Part shown: in pieces, positions 9,451 through 17,950 of the stretch
Layout of the letters: every line of letters starts with the position of its first letter
Position numbering within the stretch: position 1 is the first letter of the stretch
NCBI GenBank assembly: GCA_015272325.1
Contig: JACYLU010000002.1
Span: forward strand, 186,001-250,000
DNA length: 64,000 bases
Origin: Synechococcales cyanobacterium C42_A2020_086
GTDB taxonomy: Bacteria > Cyanobacteriota > Cyanobacteriia > Elainellales > Elainellaceae
Reading direction: 5' to 3'
The notes under the pieces: model-generated
What the model saw: the letters and a program-made list of their open reading frames with translations, nothing else
What the model was told of the DNA's origin: nothing
Databases searched by the model: none
Program-made: the position numbers and the translations under genes

Positions 9451-9816
9451 ATGTCAATATCGCGTTTTCAGCCCAAACAAGTGGCACCACTTCAATATCT
9501 CCTGCGTCGTCTCAATTCCGATGCCGGATTGGTTGCTCCGGGGTGGGGCACAACGCCGATCATGGCGGTCTTAATGGTGTTGTTTTTTCTGTTTCTGCTG
9601 ATCATCCTACAAATTGCTAACGCTTCAATTCTCCTGGAAACAATGCGAGTGGCTTGGCCGGGGCTGCAAGATATCCCAGTTCGGTCGCCTTCGGTGGCTG
9701 ATGCTCAGTTTGCGTCCACGGCTACCGGGGTGTTCTTGGGGTTACTAGGATTCGCTGCTGTCTGTGTGGCATTCATTGCGTACGGGGCGCAGACCTACCC
9801 TGCCGACCAGGAATAG
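9451..9816 (+). CDS. psbH2: Far-red PsbH2 with an extra C-terminal membrane helix
   Basis: A 121-residue protein whose first ~65 residues are Psb[21 protein letters not shown] followed by [22 protein letters not shown] and NASILL. Normal PsbH has about 65 residues and one helix. Here the chain continues with a linker (about 69-86) and a second hydrophobic segment, [20 protein letters not shown] (about 93-112). The ATG at 9451 is chosen because a ggatgg ribosome site lies eight bases upstream; the ATG at 9439 lacks one. The added helix could replace or mimic a peripheral single-helix PSII subunit near CP47; that is inference. Confidence 0.88.
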   Translation: MSISRFQPKQVAPLQYLLRRLNSDAGLVAPGWGTTPIMAVLMVLFFLFLLIILQIANASILLETMRVAWPGLQDIPVRSPSVADAQFASTATGVFLGLLGFAAVCVAFIAYGAQTYPADQE

Positions 9817-9908
9817 TCACTTTCGTGGTGCGTCTCGCTCTTCTCAAACTAGATGAAGCTGGATGAGGATTGGGTAACGGCTTGAGGCTGTGACCAGCAG
9901 AGGGATAT

Positions 9909-9940
9909 CTGGGGGTACAGTTTTGTACCCTCAGTTTTCT
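9909..9940 (+). terminator. Rho-independent terminator after psbH2
   Basis: The stem GGGTAC (9913-9918) pairs with GTACCC (9925-9930), extended by CTG/CAG ends with small mismatches, and is followed by TTTTCT. The position is 93 bases after the psbH2 stop. Confidence 0.6.
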
Positions 9941-9952
9941 CTAGCATTTTCC

Positions 9953-9988
9953 GCAACCATTTCTGCAACAATTTCTTCAACCATTTCT
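9953..9988. repeat. Three tandem 12-base units upstream of rfpB
   Basis: GCAACCATTTCT, GCAACAATTTCT and TCAACCATTTCT follow each other without gaps (one or two differences between units). The 12-base period is near one helical turn, as for direct-repeat sites of OmpR-type regulators. Confidence 0.6.
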
Positions 9989-10376
9989 CAAGTTCTTTCT
10001 GGAGATCTCTGGTGTTTTTGCCCTGTCTGCATTGAGAACTAAATTGAGAACCAACCTCGCTGCCGGGGTTACTTTGTGTTTCTAGGATCTGTATTTCTAG
10101 GGGCTGCTGATCGTCTCTTTTTAGATCTTTGGGAGTTCAAGCCAGGATTCAAGCCACTACAGATTGTTGTACTACAAGGGTTTCTTAACTCTCGGAATGA
10201 GTGTTCACTCAGATTTTTTTCAACAATACGATATATAATTACAATTTATTAAATTAAATACTGCTCTGTAAAATTTTGTTCATAATATCTATTCATATAC
10301 AATGGTTTTTAATAATTTGCAGTCTATCTAGTCCAAAGTTAAAACTCTATCTTTTTCAGCAGCCGGAATCGCATAC

Positions 10377-12353
10377 ATGAGAGTGTTGTTGGTTGAAGAC
10401 GACGAGTGTATTGCTAAAACCCTGGAAACGGCCCTGATTCGCGAGAATTATGCCGTTGACGTTGCATTCGATGGGGAGGTAGGCTGGCGGCTCATAGAAG
10501 CCTTTACCTATGACCTAATTTTGCTGGATGTAATGTTACCGAAGCGGGATGGCATCACTCTCTGTCGGCAATTGCGCCAGCACAACTATCAAACTCCTGT
10601 GCTGTTGTTGACTGCTCAAAATTCCAGTACCGATCGCATTGCTGGACTCGATGCTGGAGCCGATGACTACATGGTAAAACCCTTTGAATTTCCAGAGCTG
10701 CTCGCTCGGATACGGGTCCTGCTACGTCGCGGCAATACTCCTGTGCTGCCGGTTTTGGAATGGAATCGGTTGCGGCTCGATTTGACCTCCTGCACCGCTA
10801 GCTATGGCAATCGACCGCTACAGCTCACCCCCAAGGAATATCGCTTGCTAGAGCTATTTCTGCGCAATCCCTACCGAGTCTTCACCCGCAGCAGCATTTT
10901 AGAGCACCTTTGGGGGCTAGAGGAAACGCCGGGCGAAGATACGGTGACTGCCCACATCAAGGGCGTACGGCATAAGCTAAAGCAGGTGGGGGCCCCAGCA
11001 ACCCTGATCGAGACCGTGTATGGCATGGGATATCGGCTGAAGCAGGCTCCTGTGGACCCGGATTCCACCCCGGAAGCAACCGCAACAGTGGATGCCCCGG
11101 ATGGGAACGTCCACGCTCAGGCAACATCCCGCCTTTCCCTCGCTGAGCCAGAGGCGAGCGCGATTCAGGACGAAACCCGTGCCGAGCAAATTAGGCGGGA
11201 ATTGGAAGCCGGTTGGCAGAGGCAGACACGCTGGGCCCTGCGGCAGGTGTGGACAAAATACGCTGCTCAAAATCGAGCGCGGCTGCAGATCCTGGAGCAG
11301 GCGATCATGGCTCTGCAAAACCGGCAGCTCAACGAAGAGCTGCAGCATCAAGCCCATATGGCAGCCCATAAATTAGCTGGCGCGTTGGGGGTGTTTGAAT
11401 GTCCTAATGGCTCTCGTCTAGCAACCGAGCTAGAGCAAGGATTGAGATCGCATCCTTCGGAGCAAACGGCTCGGCATTTAGTCGATGTCTTTGCTGCTCT
11501 GCAACAGGAAATGCAGCAGATTACTGATGCACCGCCGCAAACCGGATTGCCCATGCTCTCAACGCCGCTTCATCCCCTGAAGCTGCTGGTGATTGACGAT
11601 GATCCCCAGCTTGTGAACCGACTGCGGCATATGGCCACCGTCCCTACCGTGGAATGGAATGGGACCGTCCCCCCAGCAGAATCGTTAGAAGCAGCGCTAT
11701 CAACGGCAAGGGAGACTGCTTCTGAATTGCCCAGCATCTCGATTCTGCACCTTTCACTGGCGACCCATTTAGAGGAGTATCTCACCCAATTGAGGAACCT
11801 CACTCATCGCATTCCGCCCGTCTCGGTTGTGCTATTTACCGATCGAGCAGACTTAGCTCTACGGTTGCGGCTAGCCGAAGCAGGTATTCAGATCGTTTTG
11901 CCCAAGGCAACGGCAGAACAGGTGATGCAGATAGCTCAGCCGTCGCCCTGTGCCAATTCGCTCGGTCGCATCATGATCGTGGATGACGATCCTCAAATGC
12001 TAGACCAGATGCAAATCGTGCTGGAACCGTGGGGGCTGCAGTTGACATCGCTAAGGCAGGTCACGCAATTTTGGCAAGCCCTTCAGGCCGAAACACCGGA
12101 TCTGCTGATTCTGGATGTCGAGATGCCAGATGTCAATGGCATCACTCTGTGTCGCGCCATTCGTAGTGTGCCCCGCTGGCAACGGCTGCCAATTCTGTTC
12201 CTAACGGTGCATACCGATGCAGCAACCCTGCGGCAAATGCTGGATGCAGGTGCCGATGCGCTGATCAGCAAACCGATTACAGAATCTGACGTAATTCTGC
12301 GCGTGCTAGGACAGCTAGAGCGATCCAGAATGCAGCAAACGATATGTCTTTGA
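10377..12353 (+). CDS. rfpB: FaRLiP master response regulator RfpB
   Basis: A 658-residue multi-domain regulator. Residues 1-118: receiver with DD at 8-9, phospho-Asp51 and Lys101. Residues 125-225: OmpR/PhoB-type winged helix (TPKEYRLLELFLRNP ... YGMGYRL). Residues about 275-380: Hpt-like helical domain with His331 in HMAAHKLAGALG. Residues 401-520: degenerate receiver, with His458 at the phospho-Asp position (ILHLSLAT). Residues 530-650: intact receiver, Asp580. In known FaRLiP strains RfpB is the DNA-binding activator of the cluster and is phosphorylated through RfpA/RfpC. It is the first gene of rfpB-rfpA-rfpC, with a 560-base upstream region. A paralog with the same architecture plus GGDEF lies at 39131-41602. 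Confidence 0.93.
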   Translation: MRVLLVEDDECIAKTLETALIRENYAVDVAFDGEVGWRLIEAFTYDLILLDVMLPKRDGITLCRQLRQHNYQTPVLLLTAQNSSTDRIAGLDAGADDYMVKPFEFPELLARIRVLLRRGNTPVLPVLEWNRLRLDLTSCTASYGNRPLQLTPKEYRLLELFLRNPYRVFTRSSILEHLWGLEETPGEDTVTAHIKGVRHKLKQVGAPATLIETVYGMGYRLKQAPVDPDSTPEATATVDAPDGNVHAQATSRLSLAEPEASAIQDETRAEQIRRELEAGWQRQTRWALRQVWTKYAAQNRARLQILEQAIMALQNRQLNEELQHQAHMAAHKLAGALGVFECPNGSRLATELEQGLRSHPSEQTARHLVDVFAALQQEMQQITDAPPQTGLPMLSTPLHPLKLLVIDDDPQLVNRLRHMATVPTVEWNGTVPPAESLEAALSTARETASELPSISILHLSLATHLEEYLTQLRNLTHRIPPVSVVLFTDRADLALRLRLAEAGIQIVLPKATAEQVMQIAQPSPCANSLGRIMIVDDDPQMLDQMQIVLEPWGLQLTSLRQVTQFWQALQAETPDLLILDVEMPDVNGITLCRAIRSVPRWQRLPILFLTVHTDAATLRQMLDAGADALISKPITESDVILRVLGQLERSRMQQTICL

Positions 12354-12580
12354 AATGTCTTTGAAATGCCTTTGAACTTGGTGAACATTTAGCACGGATA
12401 CATTCCCATCTGTTTTATTCTATGATTTTGTATTTTTGTATTGATTATTGTTTTAATTTTTGATAATCAAATGAAACATCATTATTTAAATCGCAGATAT
12501 CCATTCACTCAGAGCATGAGGAGACGGAAATTGATATCGTCCATACAATAGCCAACCGCCCAAACAAGTGAGCGCCGCCC

Positions 12581-15514
12581 ATGCAGTCTAAACGATCGCT
12601 GACCAAACCAGTAGCATCCCCAGTGAAACTGCCGCAGGGACAGCTAGATTCCTTTGCGCTCTTGCTGCATCGGATGACCAATCGCATTCGCCAATCGCTG
12701 GAACTGCCGGAGATTTTGGCGGTGACGGTGGCAGAGGTGCGAACCTTTTTGGGTACGGATCGCGTCAAAATCTACCGTTTTCATGAAGATGGCAGTGGCG
12801 AGGTAATCGCGGAGGCCATTCGAGAACACCGGCTCCCTTCCTTGTTACACCATAACTTTCCGGCTGAAGATATTCCCGCTCAGGCGCGTGAGCTATTTCT
12901 CAAGGCTCGGCAGCGCTCCATTGTCGATGTTGCCACTCAGCAAATTGGTGTGAGTCCCCTAAAACAGGGAGCCGCAGGCGACATTCGGTTTCGACCGGTC
13001 GATCCCTGCCATGCTGAATATCTGACGGCAATGGGAGTGAAATCATCGCTAGTGGTCCCCATTCTTGATCGCGATTGCCTCTGGGGGTTGCTAGTGTCGC
13101 ACCACAGTACTGCACGCCGCATCAGTGAGCGGGAATTGCAGGTGGTGCAGTTGATTGCCGATCAGGTTTCAATGGCGATTGCCCAATCAACGCTGCTGAC
13201 GCAAACCCGCCTGCGAGCACAACAGGAAGCCACGATCAACCACATTGCCTCGCTGCTGCACTCAACTCCCGAGATGCAGCTCCAGGCGGCACTAGAACAG
13301 ACCGTAGCGGCGTTAGAAGGGGTAGGTGGCCGGCTCTACCTGAGTCCGCAGCAGGCGCATCAAGCTCCCCAACTGCTGACCTGCGGCAATCAACCCCAGA
13401 TGCCTGCTTCGTGGCAGCACGAAAGCCGAGGTGGACGGTCTGAGGGACAACGACAGCGCTTCCAAGGCAGCGACCGCCTGCTGTTGCCTTCTGAACCGGT
13501 CAACGGACAAGCGGATAAACAGCCTGATCCACCCGCTCATCCTGAGCAACCCGATCCCACTGGACTGCTACCGGCAGAGACTATCCACAGGTCAGATCTG
13601 GAGCTGATTCCTGCCCAGATGCACAGGCAGTCGGGGTCTTTACGACTAGCTGCGTTATCTGCTACCCACTCCTATGATGACGCGAGCTACCCACTGCATC
13701 CGCTAATCCTGGAACACCACCCCTATTGGCAAACCTGGCTAGAAATGGAGGAACCGGTTCAGGTTAGCCCTTCTATCTGGGCGATTACCGATCTGTATCG
13801 AGCGGTGATGCCGTCGGATTTGGCGCTGGCATTCCTCGCCGCTCAGGTGCGGGGGATACTGATTATCCGACTTCAGTATCACCAAAAAACCTTGGGCTAC
13901 CTCAGCGTCTTCCGCCAGGAAATTGACGTGGAGCGCATTTGGGCAGGACGGATTGACCGCAACGATCCCCGACAGCAGCGACCTCGCTTGTCCTTTGAAA
14001 CGTGGCGCGAGCTGAAACGGGGGCAATCCCATAGCTGGACGACAGCAGACATTGAACTGGCACAGGCACTAAGCAGCCATTTCGCGATGACGCTGCACCA
14101 GAACATGCTCTATCGTCAGGTCTGTGCCTTAAATGTCGATCTAGAGCAAGATATTCAACGCCGCAAACAAGCCGAGCTAAAAATCTCGGCTCTGAATGCC
14201 GAACTGGAACAGCGCGTTTTGCAGCGCACAGCCGAGCTGCAGCAGATGAATGCCGAGCTATCGCAGCAGATTGCCGAACGAGAGCGCGTACTGGCGGAAC
14301 GACAACAGGTAGAAGCCTCCCTAGCGCGGCTCAGCCATCAGTTGGAACTCATCCTCAATTCCGCCGGCGAAGGCATCTACGGTCTCGATGCCCAGGGCAA
14401 AATCACCTTTGCTAATTTGGCGGCAGCTCGCATGTTGGGCTACGATGTAGACGCTTTGGTCGGACAATGGATGCATACGTTTTTGCACCACTCTAAGCCA
14501 GACGGCACGCCCTATTTGCTCGCCGAAAGCCCGATCTACCTCACGCTGCGCAACGGCACCGTGCATCATCACAGTGAAGATCTGTTCTGGCGACGCGACG
14601 GCTCTAGTTTTCCGGTGGAATATATCAGTACACCCATCTGCGAACAGGGCGAGATTGTCGGCGCGGTGGTCCTGTTTAAAGACATTACGGCTCGACAACA
14701 TATTGAGCAGATGAAGGATGAATTTGTCTCGATTGTCAGCCATGAATTGCGGACACCGCTGACTTCCATTCGCAGCACGTTGGGGTTACTAGCCAGCGGA
14801 TGGTTGAACAGTCATCCTGAGAAAAGCCAGCGAATGCTGGAAATTGCTTTTTCGAATACGAATCGATTGGTGCGGCTAATCAGCGATATTCTCGATATCG
14901 AGCGCATCAAGTTTGGCAAAGTCACGATGGAGAAAAGGCTCTGTGACGCGGCAGACTTAATGACGCAGTCTGGAGATGCAATGCGAGCGATGGCAGAGAA
15001 AGCTGGCATTCAGCTTGTGGTGTCGCCGCTGTCCGCACCGCTGTGGGCCGATCCCGACCGCATCATCCAAACATTCACAAATCTGTTAGGAAACGCCATT
15101 AAGTTTTCTCCTCCAGGAACAACCGTCTGGCTCACTGCCGAACGGGTCACGAGTGCCACCGCTCAGTCTGTCCTACCGTCCGCTGCCAACAAATCGATGC
15201 CGAACGTCACTTCCCCATCAGGAGCTGAATCGACGGACTCTGCGACCAGTTCTTCTTCTGCACCGGCTTTTATCTTGTTTCGCGTGCAAGATCAAGGCGT
15301 GGGCATTCCAGCCGATAAGCTGGAAACCATCTTCGACCGCTTCCAACAGGTTGATGCGTCTAATTCCCGCAGCCAAGGCGGCACGGGTTTAGGACTAACC
15401 ATCTGTCGGGGAATTGTTCAACAACATGAGGGGCACATTTGGGTCGAAAGTAGACTAGGAGAAGGAAGCACCTTTTGCTTGACGTTGCCCCTCTATCCAA
15501 CCGAATCACCGTAG
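12581..15514 (+). CDS. rfpA: Knotless red/far-red phytochrome histidine kinase RfpA
   Basis: A 977-residue sensor kinase. No N-terminal PAS knot: the GAF domain starts at about residue 25. NFPAEDIP (92-99) is the phytochrome DIP motif and DPCHAEYL carries bilin-binding Cys143 and His144. The PHY domain (about 205-510) shows the tongue motif RPRLSFE (467-473) and is interrupted by a Pro/Gln-rich insertion (about 265-350). A coiled coil (510-585), a PAS domain (588-705), a HisKA domain with His721 in VSHELRTP, and a HATPase domain follow. RfpA senses far-red light and starts the relay to RfpC and RfpB. The HisKA segment is closely similar to that of the minus-strand hybrid kinase at 35224-39150. 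Confidence 0.95.
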   Translation: MQSKRSLTKPVASPVKLPQGQLDSFALLLHRMTNRIRQSLELPEILAVTVAEVRTFLGTDRVKIYRFHEDGSGEVIAEAIREHRLPSLLHHNFPAEDIPAQARELFLKARQRSIVDVATQQIGVSPLKQGAAGDIRFRPVDPCHAEYLTAMGVKSSLVVPILDRDCLWGLLVSHHSTARRISERELQVVQLIADQVSMAIAQSTLLTQTRLRAQQEATINHIASLLHSTPEMQLQAALEQTVAALEGVGGRLYLSPQQAHQAPQLLTCGNQPQMPASWQHESRGGRSEGQRQRFQGSDRLLLPSEPVNGQADKQPDPPAHPEQPDPTGLLPAETIHRSDLELIPAQMHRQSGSLRLAALSATHSYDDASYPLHPLILEHHPYWQTWLEMEEPVQVSPSIWAITDLYRAVMPSDLALAFLAAQVRGILIIRLQYHQKTLGYLSVFRQEIDVERIWAGRIDRNDPRQQRPRLSFETWRELKRGQSHSWTTADIELAQALSSHFAMTLHQNMLYRQVCALNVDLEQDIQRRKQAELKISALNAELEQRVLQRTAELQQMNAELSQQIAERERVLAERQQVEASLARLSHQLELILNSAGEGIYGLDAQGKITFANLAAARMLGYDVDALVGQWMHTFLHHSKPDGTPYLLAESPIYLTLRNGTVHHHSEDLFWRRDGSSFPVEYISTPICEQGEIVGAVVLFKDITARQHIEQMKDEFVSIVSHELRTPLTSIRSTLGLLASGWLNSHPEKSQRMLEIAFSNTNRLVRLISDILDIERIKFGKVTMEKRLCDAADLMTQSGDAMRAMAEKAGIQLVVSPLSAPLWADPDRIIQTFTNLLGNAIKFSPPGTTVWLTAERVTSATAQSVLPSAANKSMPNVTSPSGAESTDSATSSSSAPAFILFRVQDQGVGIPADKLETIFDRFQQVDASNSRSQGGTGLGLTICRGIVQQHEGHIWVESRLGEGSTFCLTLPLYPTESP

Positions 15515-15537
15515 GCGGAGTTGCATTTACGCATTTA

Positions 15538-15569
15538 TTACGCGTTTATTTTATTACGCGTTTATTTTA
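15538..15569. repeat. Perfect 16-base tandem repeat before rfpC
   Basis: The unit TTACGCGTTTATTTTA occurs twice in direct succession (15538-15553, 15554-15569), with a partial third copy at 15527-15537. It lies between rfpA and rfpC, directly before an aaggag at 15571-15576. Confidence 0.8.
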
Positions 15570-15785
15570 TAAGGAGTACCTCCCGCAGCCGTGCAGCGGC
15601 TCTCCACTGTCAAGGGTGCTGATCAGCAGAATTTGATGGAATATATTGATGAAATATACCAAAGAAATATAAGTCATCAAAAATATAGTCATCAATCTGC
15701 TGCATCTTCCCCCGAGCCGCACCTTATCTACACTCAGCGTTTCACCTGGTTTGCTGCACCTTTTTCTCCGTTGCAACGAAACGCC

Positions 15786-16154
15786 ATGAACAAACATATT
15801 TTAATCATTGACGACGAGCCTGATATCCGCGAGGCAACGCAGATGTGCTTGGAAATTGCTCGAGGCTGGAAAGTCACGACTGCTGGCTCAAGCCGTGAGG
15901 GGCTAGAAAAAGCCATGCTAGAGCAGCCAGACGCCGTGCTGCTAGACGTGATGATGCCCGATACCGATGGGTTAACAACCTTTGAACAGCTCCGCGCCAA
16001 TCCTGTCACGCAGCACATCCCGGTGATTTTGCTCACGGCTAAAGCTCAGCCTGATGATCGTCGCTGTTTTGCCAAGCTGAACGTCGCGGCGGTAATCACC
16101 AAGCCCTATGATCCCCTGACCTTAGCCGACCAAATTGCGGATGTTCTGGGGTAG
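15786..16154 (+). CDS. rfpC: Single-domain CheY-like response regulator RfpC
   Basis: A 122-residue lone receiver: IIDDEPD, phospho-Asp in VLLDVMMPDTDG, and LTAK/TKPYDP. In FaRLiP, RfpC is thought to carry phosphate from RfpA to RfpB. The ATG at 15786 begins exactly at the receiver (MNKHILIIDDE) but has no good ribosome site. The frame is open back to a GTG at 15591 with aaggag at 15571-15576, so an N-terminal extension of 65 residues is possible, though its sequence looks unstructured. A close paralog stands alone at 34615-34989. Confidence 0.9.
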   Translation: MNKHILIIDDEPDIREATQMCLEIARGWKVTTAGSSREGLEKAMLEQPDAVLLDVMMPDTDGLTTFEQLRANPVTQHIPVILLTAKAQPDDRRCFAKLNVAAVITKPYDPLTLADQIADVLG

Positions 16155-16500
16155 CCTGGGACGGTTGGAGTATCGTCCTAGTTGCTCAGACGATTCCCTA
16201 ACCTGCTCTGCTATTACTCTTTATAGAAATTAACAATCAGCCTTATGTCGTAACTTTTTTTGAAGCCTTTCCTCACCTTCATCAGTTCTTCAGATTTTTT
16301 TCCTACGCTCCAGATTGAAGTACTTCACCCTTTGTTCCAAGCAGCATTCTGTTTCAAGCAGTCTATGACTGGATAATGGATTAACTCTCGTTAAGCTCTA
16401 GCTTGATGCTTGCTGACTGCCGGCTGATGGTCCTGCGAGTTGTAAACCGTTGGATTTAGAACTCGTGTGAGTTGCCTACTCTCGTGATCATCTGACAACC

Positions 16501-16546
16501 ATCATTCAGTGATTGTCTCTATGATCATCCAGTGATTGTCTCTATC
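16501..16546. repeat. 23-base tandem duplication upstream of chlF
   Basis: Two adjacent 23-base units (16501-16523 and 16524-16546) differ at two positions; 16 consecutive bases, CAGTGATTGTCTCTAT, are identical (16507-16522 and 16530-16545). The period is close to two helical turns, suitable for a tandem regulator site about 210-250 bases before the start codon. Confidence 0.7.
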
Positions 16547-16680
16547 ATCTCCGGATTCCCTTTGCAGCACTCCAGTGTTCCTGGTGCTGGCCATCGTTGA
16601 ATTGTTAAGCTACATCTTGCGACTCTCTATACCTCAATCACTGACCAATCGCCAGATTGAGGGATTCATCGCACAATAAA

Positions 16681-16716
16681 CCCGTCGCAACCGACCTGAG
16701 AAATCCTTGCGACGGG
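16681..16716 (+). promoter_or_regulatory. Perfect 10-base hairpin in the chlF leader
   Basis: CCCGTCGCAA (16681-16690) is the exact reverse complement of TTGCGACGGG (16707-16716), with a 16-base loop. It ends 21 bases before the aaggag (about 16737-16742) of chlF. No T run follows, so a terminator is unlikely; an mRNA stability or translation-control element or an operator are alternatives. Confidence 0.6.
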
Positions 16717-16753
16717 TCACTCCCAACTAAGCTAGTAAGGAGCTATTACCATC

Positions 16754-17950
16754 ATGATGACACAGTTTGGTCGAGCGATCGCCACCGAACGCGATCACCC
16801 TGACCAAATCGCCCCAGAGGAGACCCTAACTGAGTCAACCACTCATCATCAGCATACTCATCAGCGCACTCAAACCCTGCCCACCCGCTCAGCCGTTTGG
16901 GAGCGCTTCTGCCAATGGGTAACCAGCACCGAGAACCGGCTCTATATTGGCTGGTTTGGTGTAATCATGATCCCGACTCTATTAACCGCAGCGAGTGTGT
17001 TTGTGATTGCGTTGATTGCCGCGCCTCCGGTCGATATGAACGGCACCGGAGACTATATTTCTGGCTCTCTGCTAGATGGCAACAATATCATTACAGCGGC
17101 AGTAGTTCCCACTTCTGCTGCCATTGGGCTGCATTTCTACCCCATTTGGGAGGCTGCTTCCATCCAAGAATGGCTCTCGAATGGGGGTCCCTATCAAATG
17201 ATTGTGCTGCATTTTCTGATTGGCATTATTTGCTATCAGGATCGCGAATGGGAATTGAGCTACCGCTTGGGAATGCGCCCTTGGATTTCTCTGGCCTTCA
17301 CGGCTCCGGTGGCGGCAACGATGTCGGTGTTGCTGATCTATCCCGTGGGGCAAGGTAGCTTTTCGGCGGGAATGCCCTTAGGAATTTCCGGCACCTTCCA
17401 TTTCATGTTGCTGTTTCAGGCCGATCACAACATCCTGCTAAGTCCGTTTCATCAATTGGGAGTGATTGGAGTGTTTGGCGGTGCCTTTCTGGCTGCCGTC
17501 CACGGCTCCTTGGTCACTTCAACGCTGTTTCGCAAAACCCAACCCCACGAGTCAATCAACGCCGGCTATATCTTGGGACAAAAGGAACCCACCTACAGTT
17601 TTCGAGCAGCACAGCGGTTTCAGCAGCAGGTGTTTTGGCGAGGTTTGAGCTTTCCCAACTCGCGCTCGGTGCATTTTTTTCTGGCGGCACTGCCCGTAGC
17701 CGGTATTTGGTCGGCTGCTTTGGGAGTGGATATTGCTGCCTTTAATTTTGAGAAGTTCACCTTCAGAACCTCAACGCTGGTTAGCCAGGGGCAAGTCGTG
17801 CCCACTTGGGCAGATACGTTGAATCAAATTAACTCAGGATTGGCAGCCTTAAGTGATCAAACACTTTACACCTTTCCAACTGTTTTAGAGATCAATGATG
17901 AACTGGACGGCGATATCAATCCTGCACTGGAAGAAGTATATTTTCCCTAA
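16754..17950 (+). CDS. chlF: Chlorophyll f synthase ChlF (super-rogue D1, PsbA4)
   Basis: A 398-residue D1 homologue with a ~40-residue N-terminal extension containing HHQHTH (31-36). The QD motif that defines ChlF is present in [10 protein letters not shown] (Gln162-Asp163, replacing Met127-Gly128 of D1). Using the offset of 35 to D1 numbering, Mn-cluster ligands are lost: Asp170 is Ala205, Glu189 is Asp224, His332 is Ser367, Glu333 is Asp368, Asp342 is Val377. TyrZ (Tyr196), His190 (His225) and the P680 and iron histidines (233, 250, 307) are kept; His252 near QB is Gln287. It converts chlorophyll a (or chlorophyllide a) to the f form by photo-oxidation. It follows rfpC and precedes psaA2, each with long leaders. 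ATG at 16754 or 16757. Confidence 0.96.
   Translation: MMTQFGRAIATERDHPDQIAPEETLTESTTHHQHTHQRTQTLPTRSAVWERFCQWVTSTENRLYIGWFGVIMIPTLLTAASVFVIALIAAPPVDMNGTGDYISGSLLDGNNIITAAVVPTSAAIGLHFYPIWEAASIQEWLSNGGPYQMIVLHFLIGIICYQDREWELSYRLGMRPWISLAFTAPVAATMSVLLIYPVGQGSFSAGMPLGISGTFHFMLLFQADHNILLSPFHQLGVIGVFGGAFLAAVHGSLVTSTLFRKTQPHESINAGYILGQKEPTYSFRAAQRFQQQVFWRGLSFPNSRSVHFFLAALPVAGIWSAALGVDIAAFNFEKFTFRTSTLVSQGQVVPTWADTLNQINSGLAALSDQTLYTFPTVLEINDELDGDINPALEEVYFP

Larger units (their letters stand above)
9817..10376 (+). promoter_or_regulatory. rfpB upstream region: terminator, 12-base tandem repeats, second hairpin
   Basis: No gene seen in 560 bases. It holds a terminator-like hairpin (9909-9940), three tandem 12-base units at 9953-9988, and a second hairpin, TGAGTG-TT-CACTCA (10198-10211), followed by seven T (10214-10220). 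An AT-rich stretch leads to the rfpB start. The psb operon therefore probably ends here and rfpB has its own promoter, perhaps with attenuation at the second hairpin. Confidence 0.45.
16155..16753 (+). promoter_or_regulatory. chlF upstream region
   Basis: About 600 bases without a convincing gene. It contains a 23-base tandem duplication (16501-16546) and a perfect 10-base inverted repeat (16681-16716) just before the chlF ribosome site. It probably holds the chlF promoter and a structured leader. Confidence 0.5.

Noticed and set aside
12900-13549. Minus-strand frames inside rfpA, psaA2, psbB2 and other genes
   Set aside because: They overlap well-supported genes, lack ribosome sites and show no family motifs.
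15591-15785. 65-residue N-terminal extension of RfpC from GTG
   Set aside because: The receiver fold starts exactly at ATG 15786, and the extension is unlike the RfpC paralog; kept only as an alternative.
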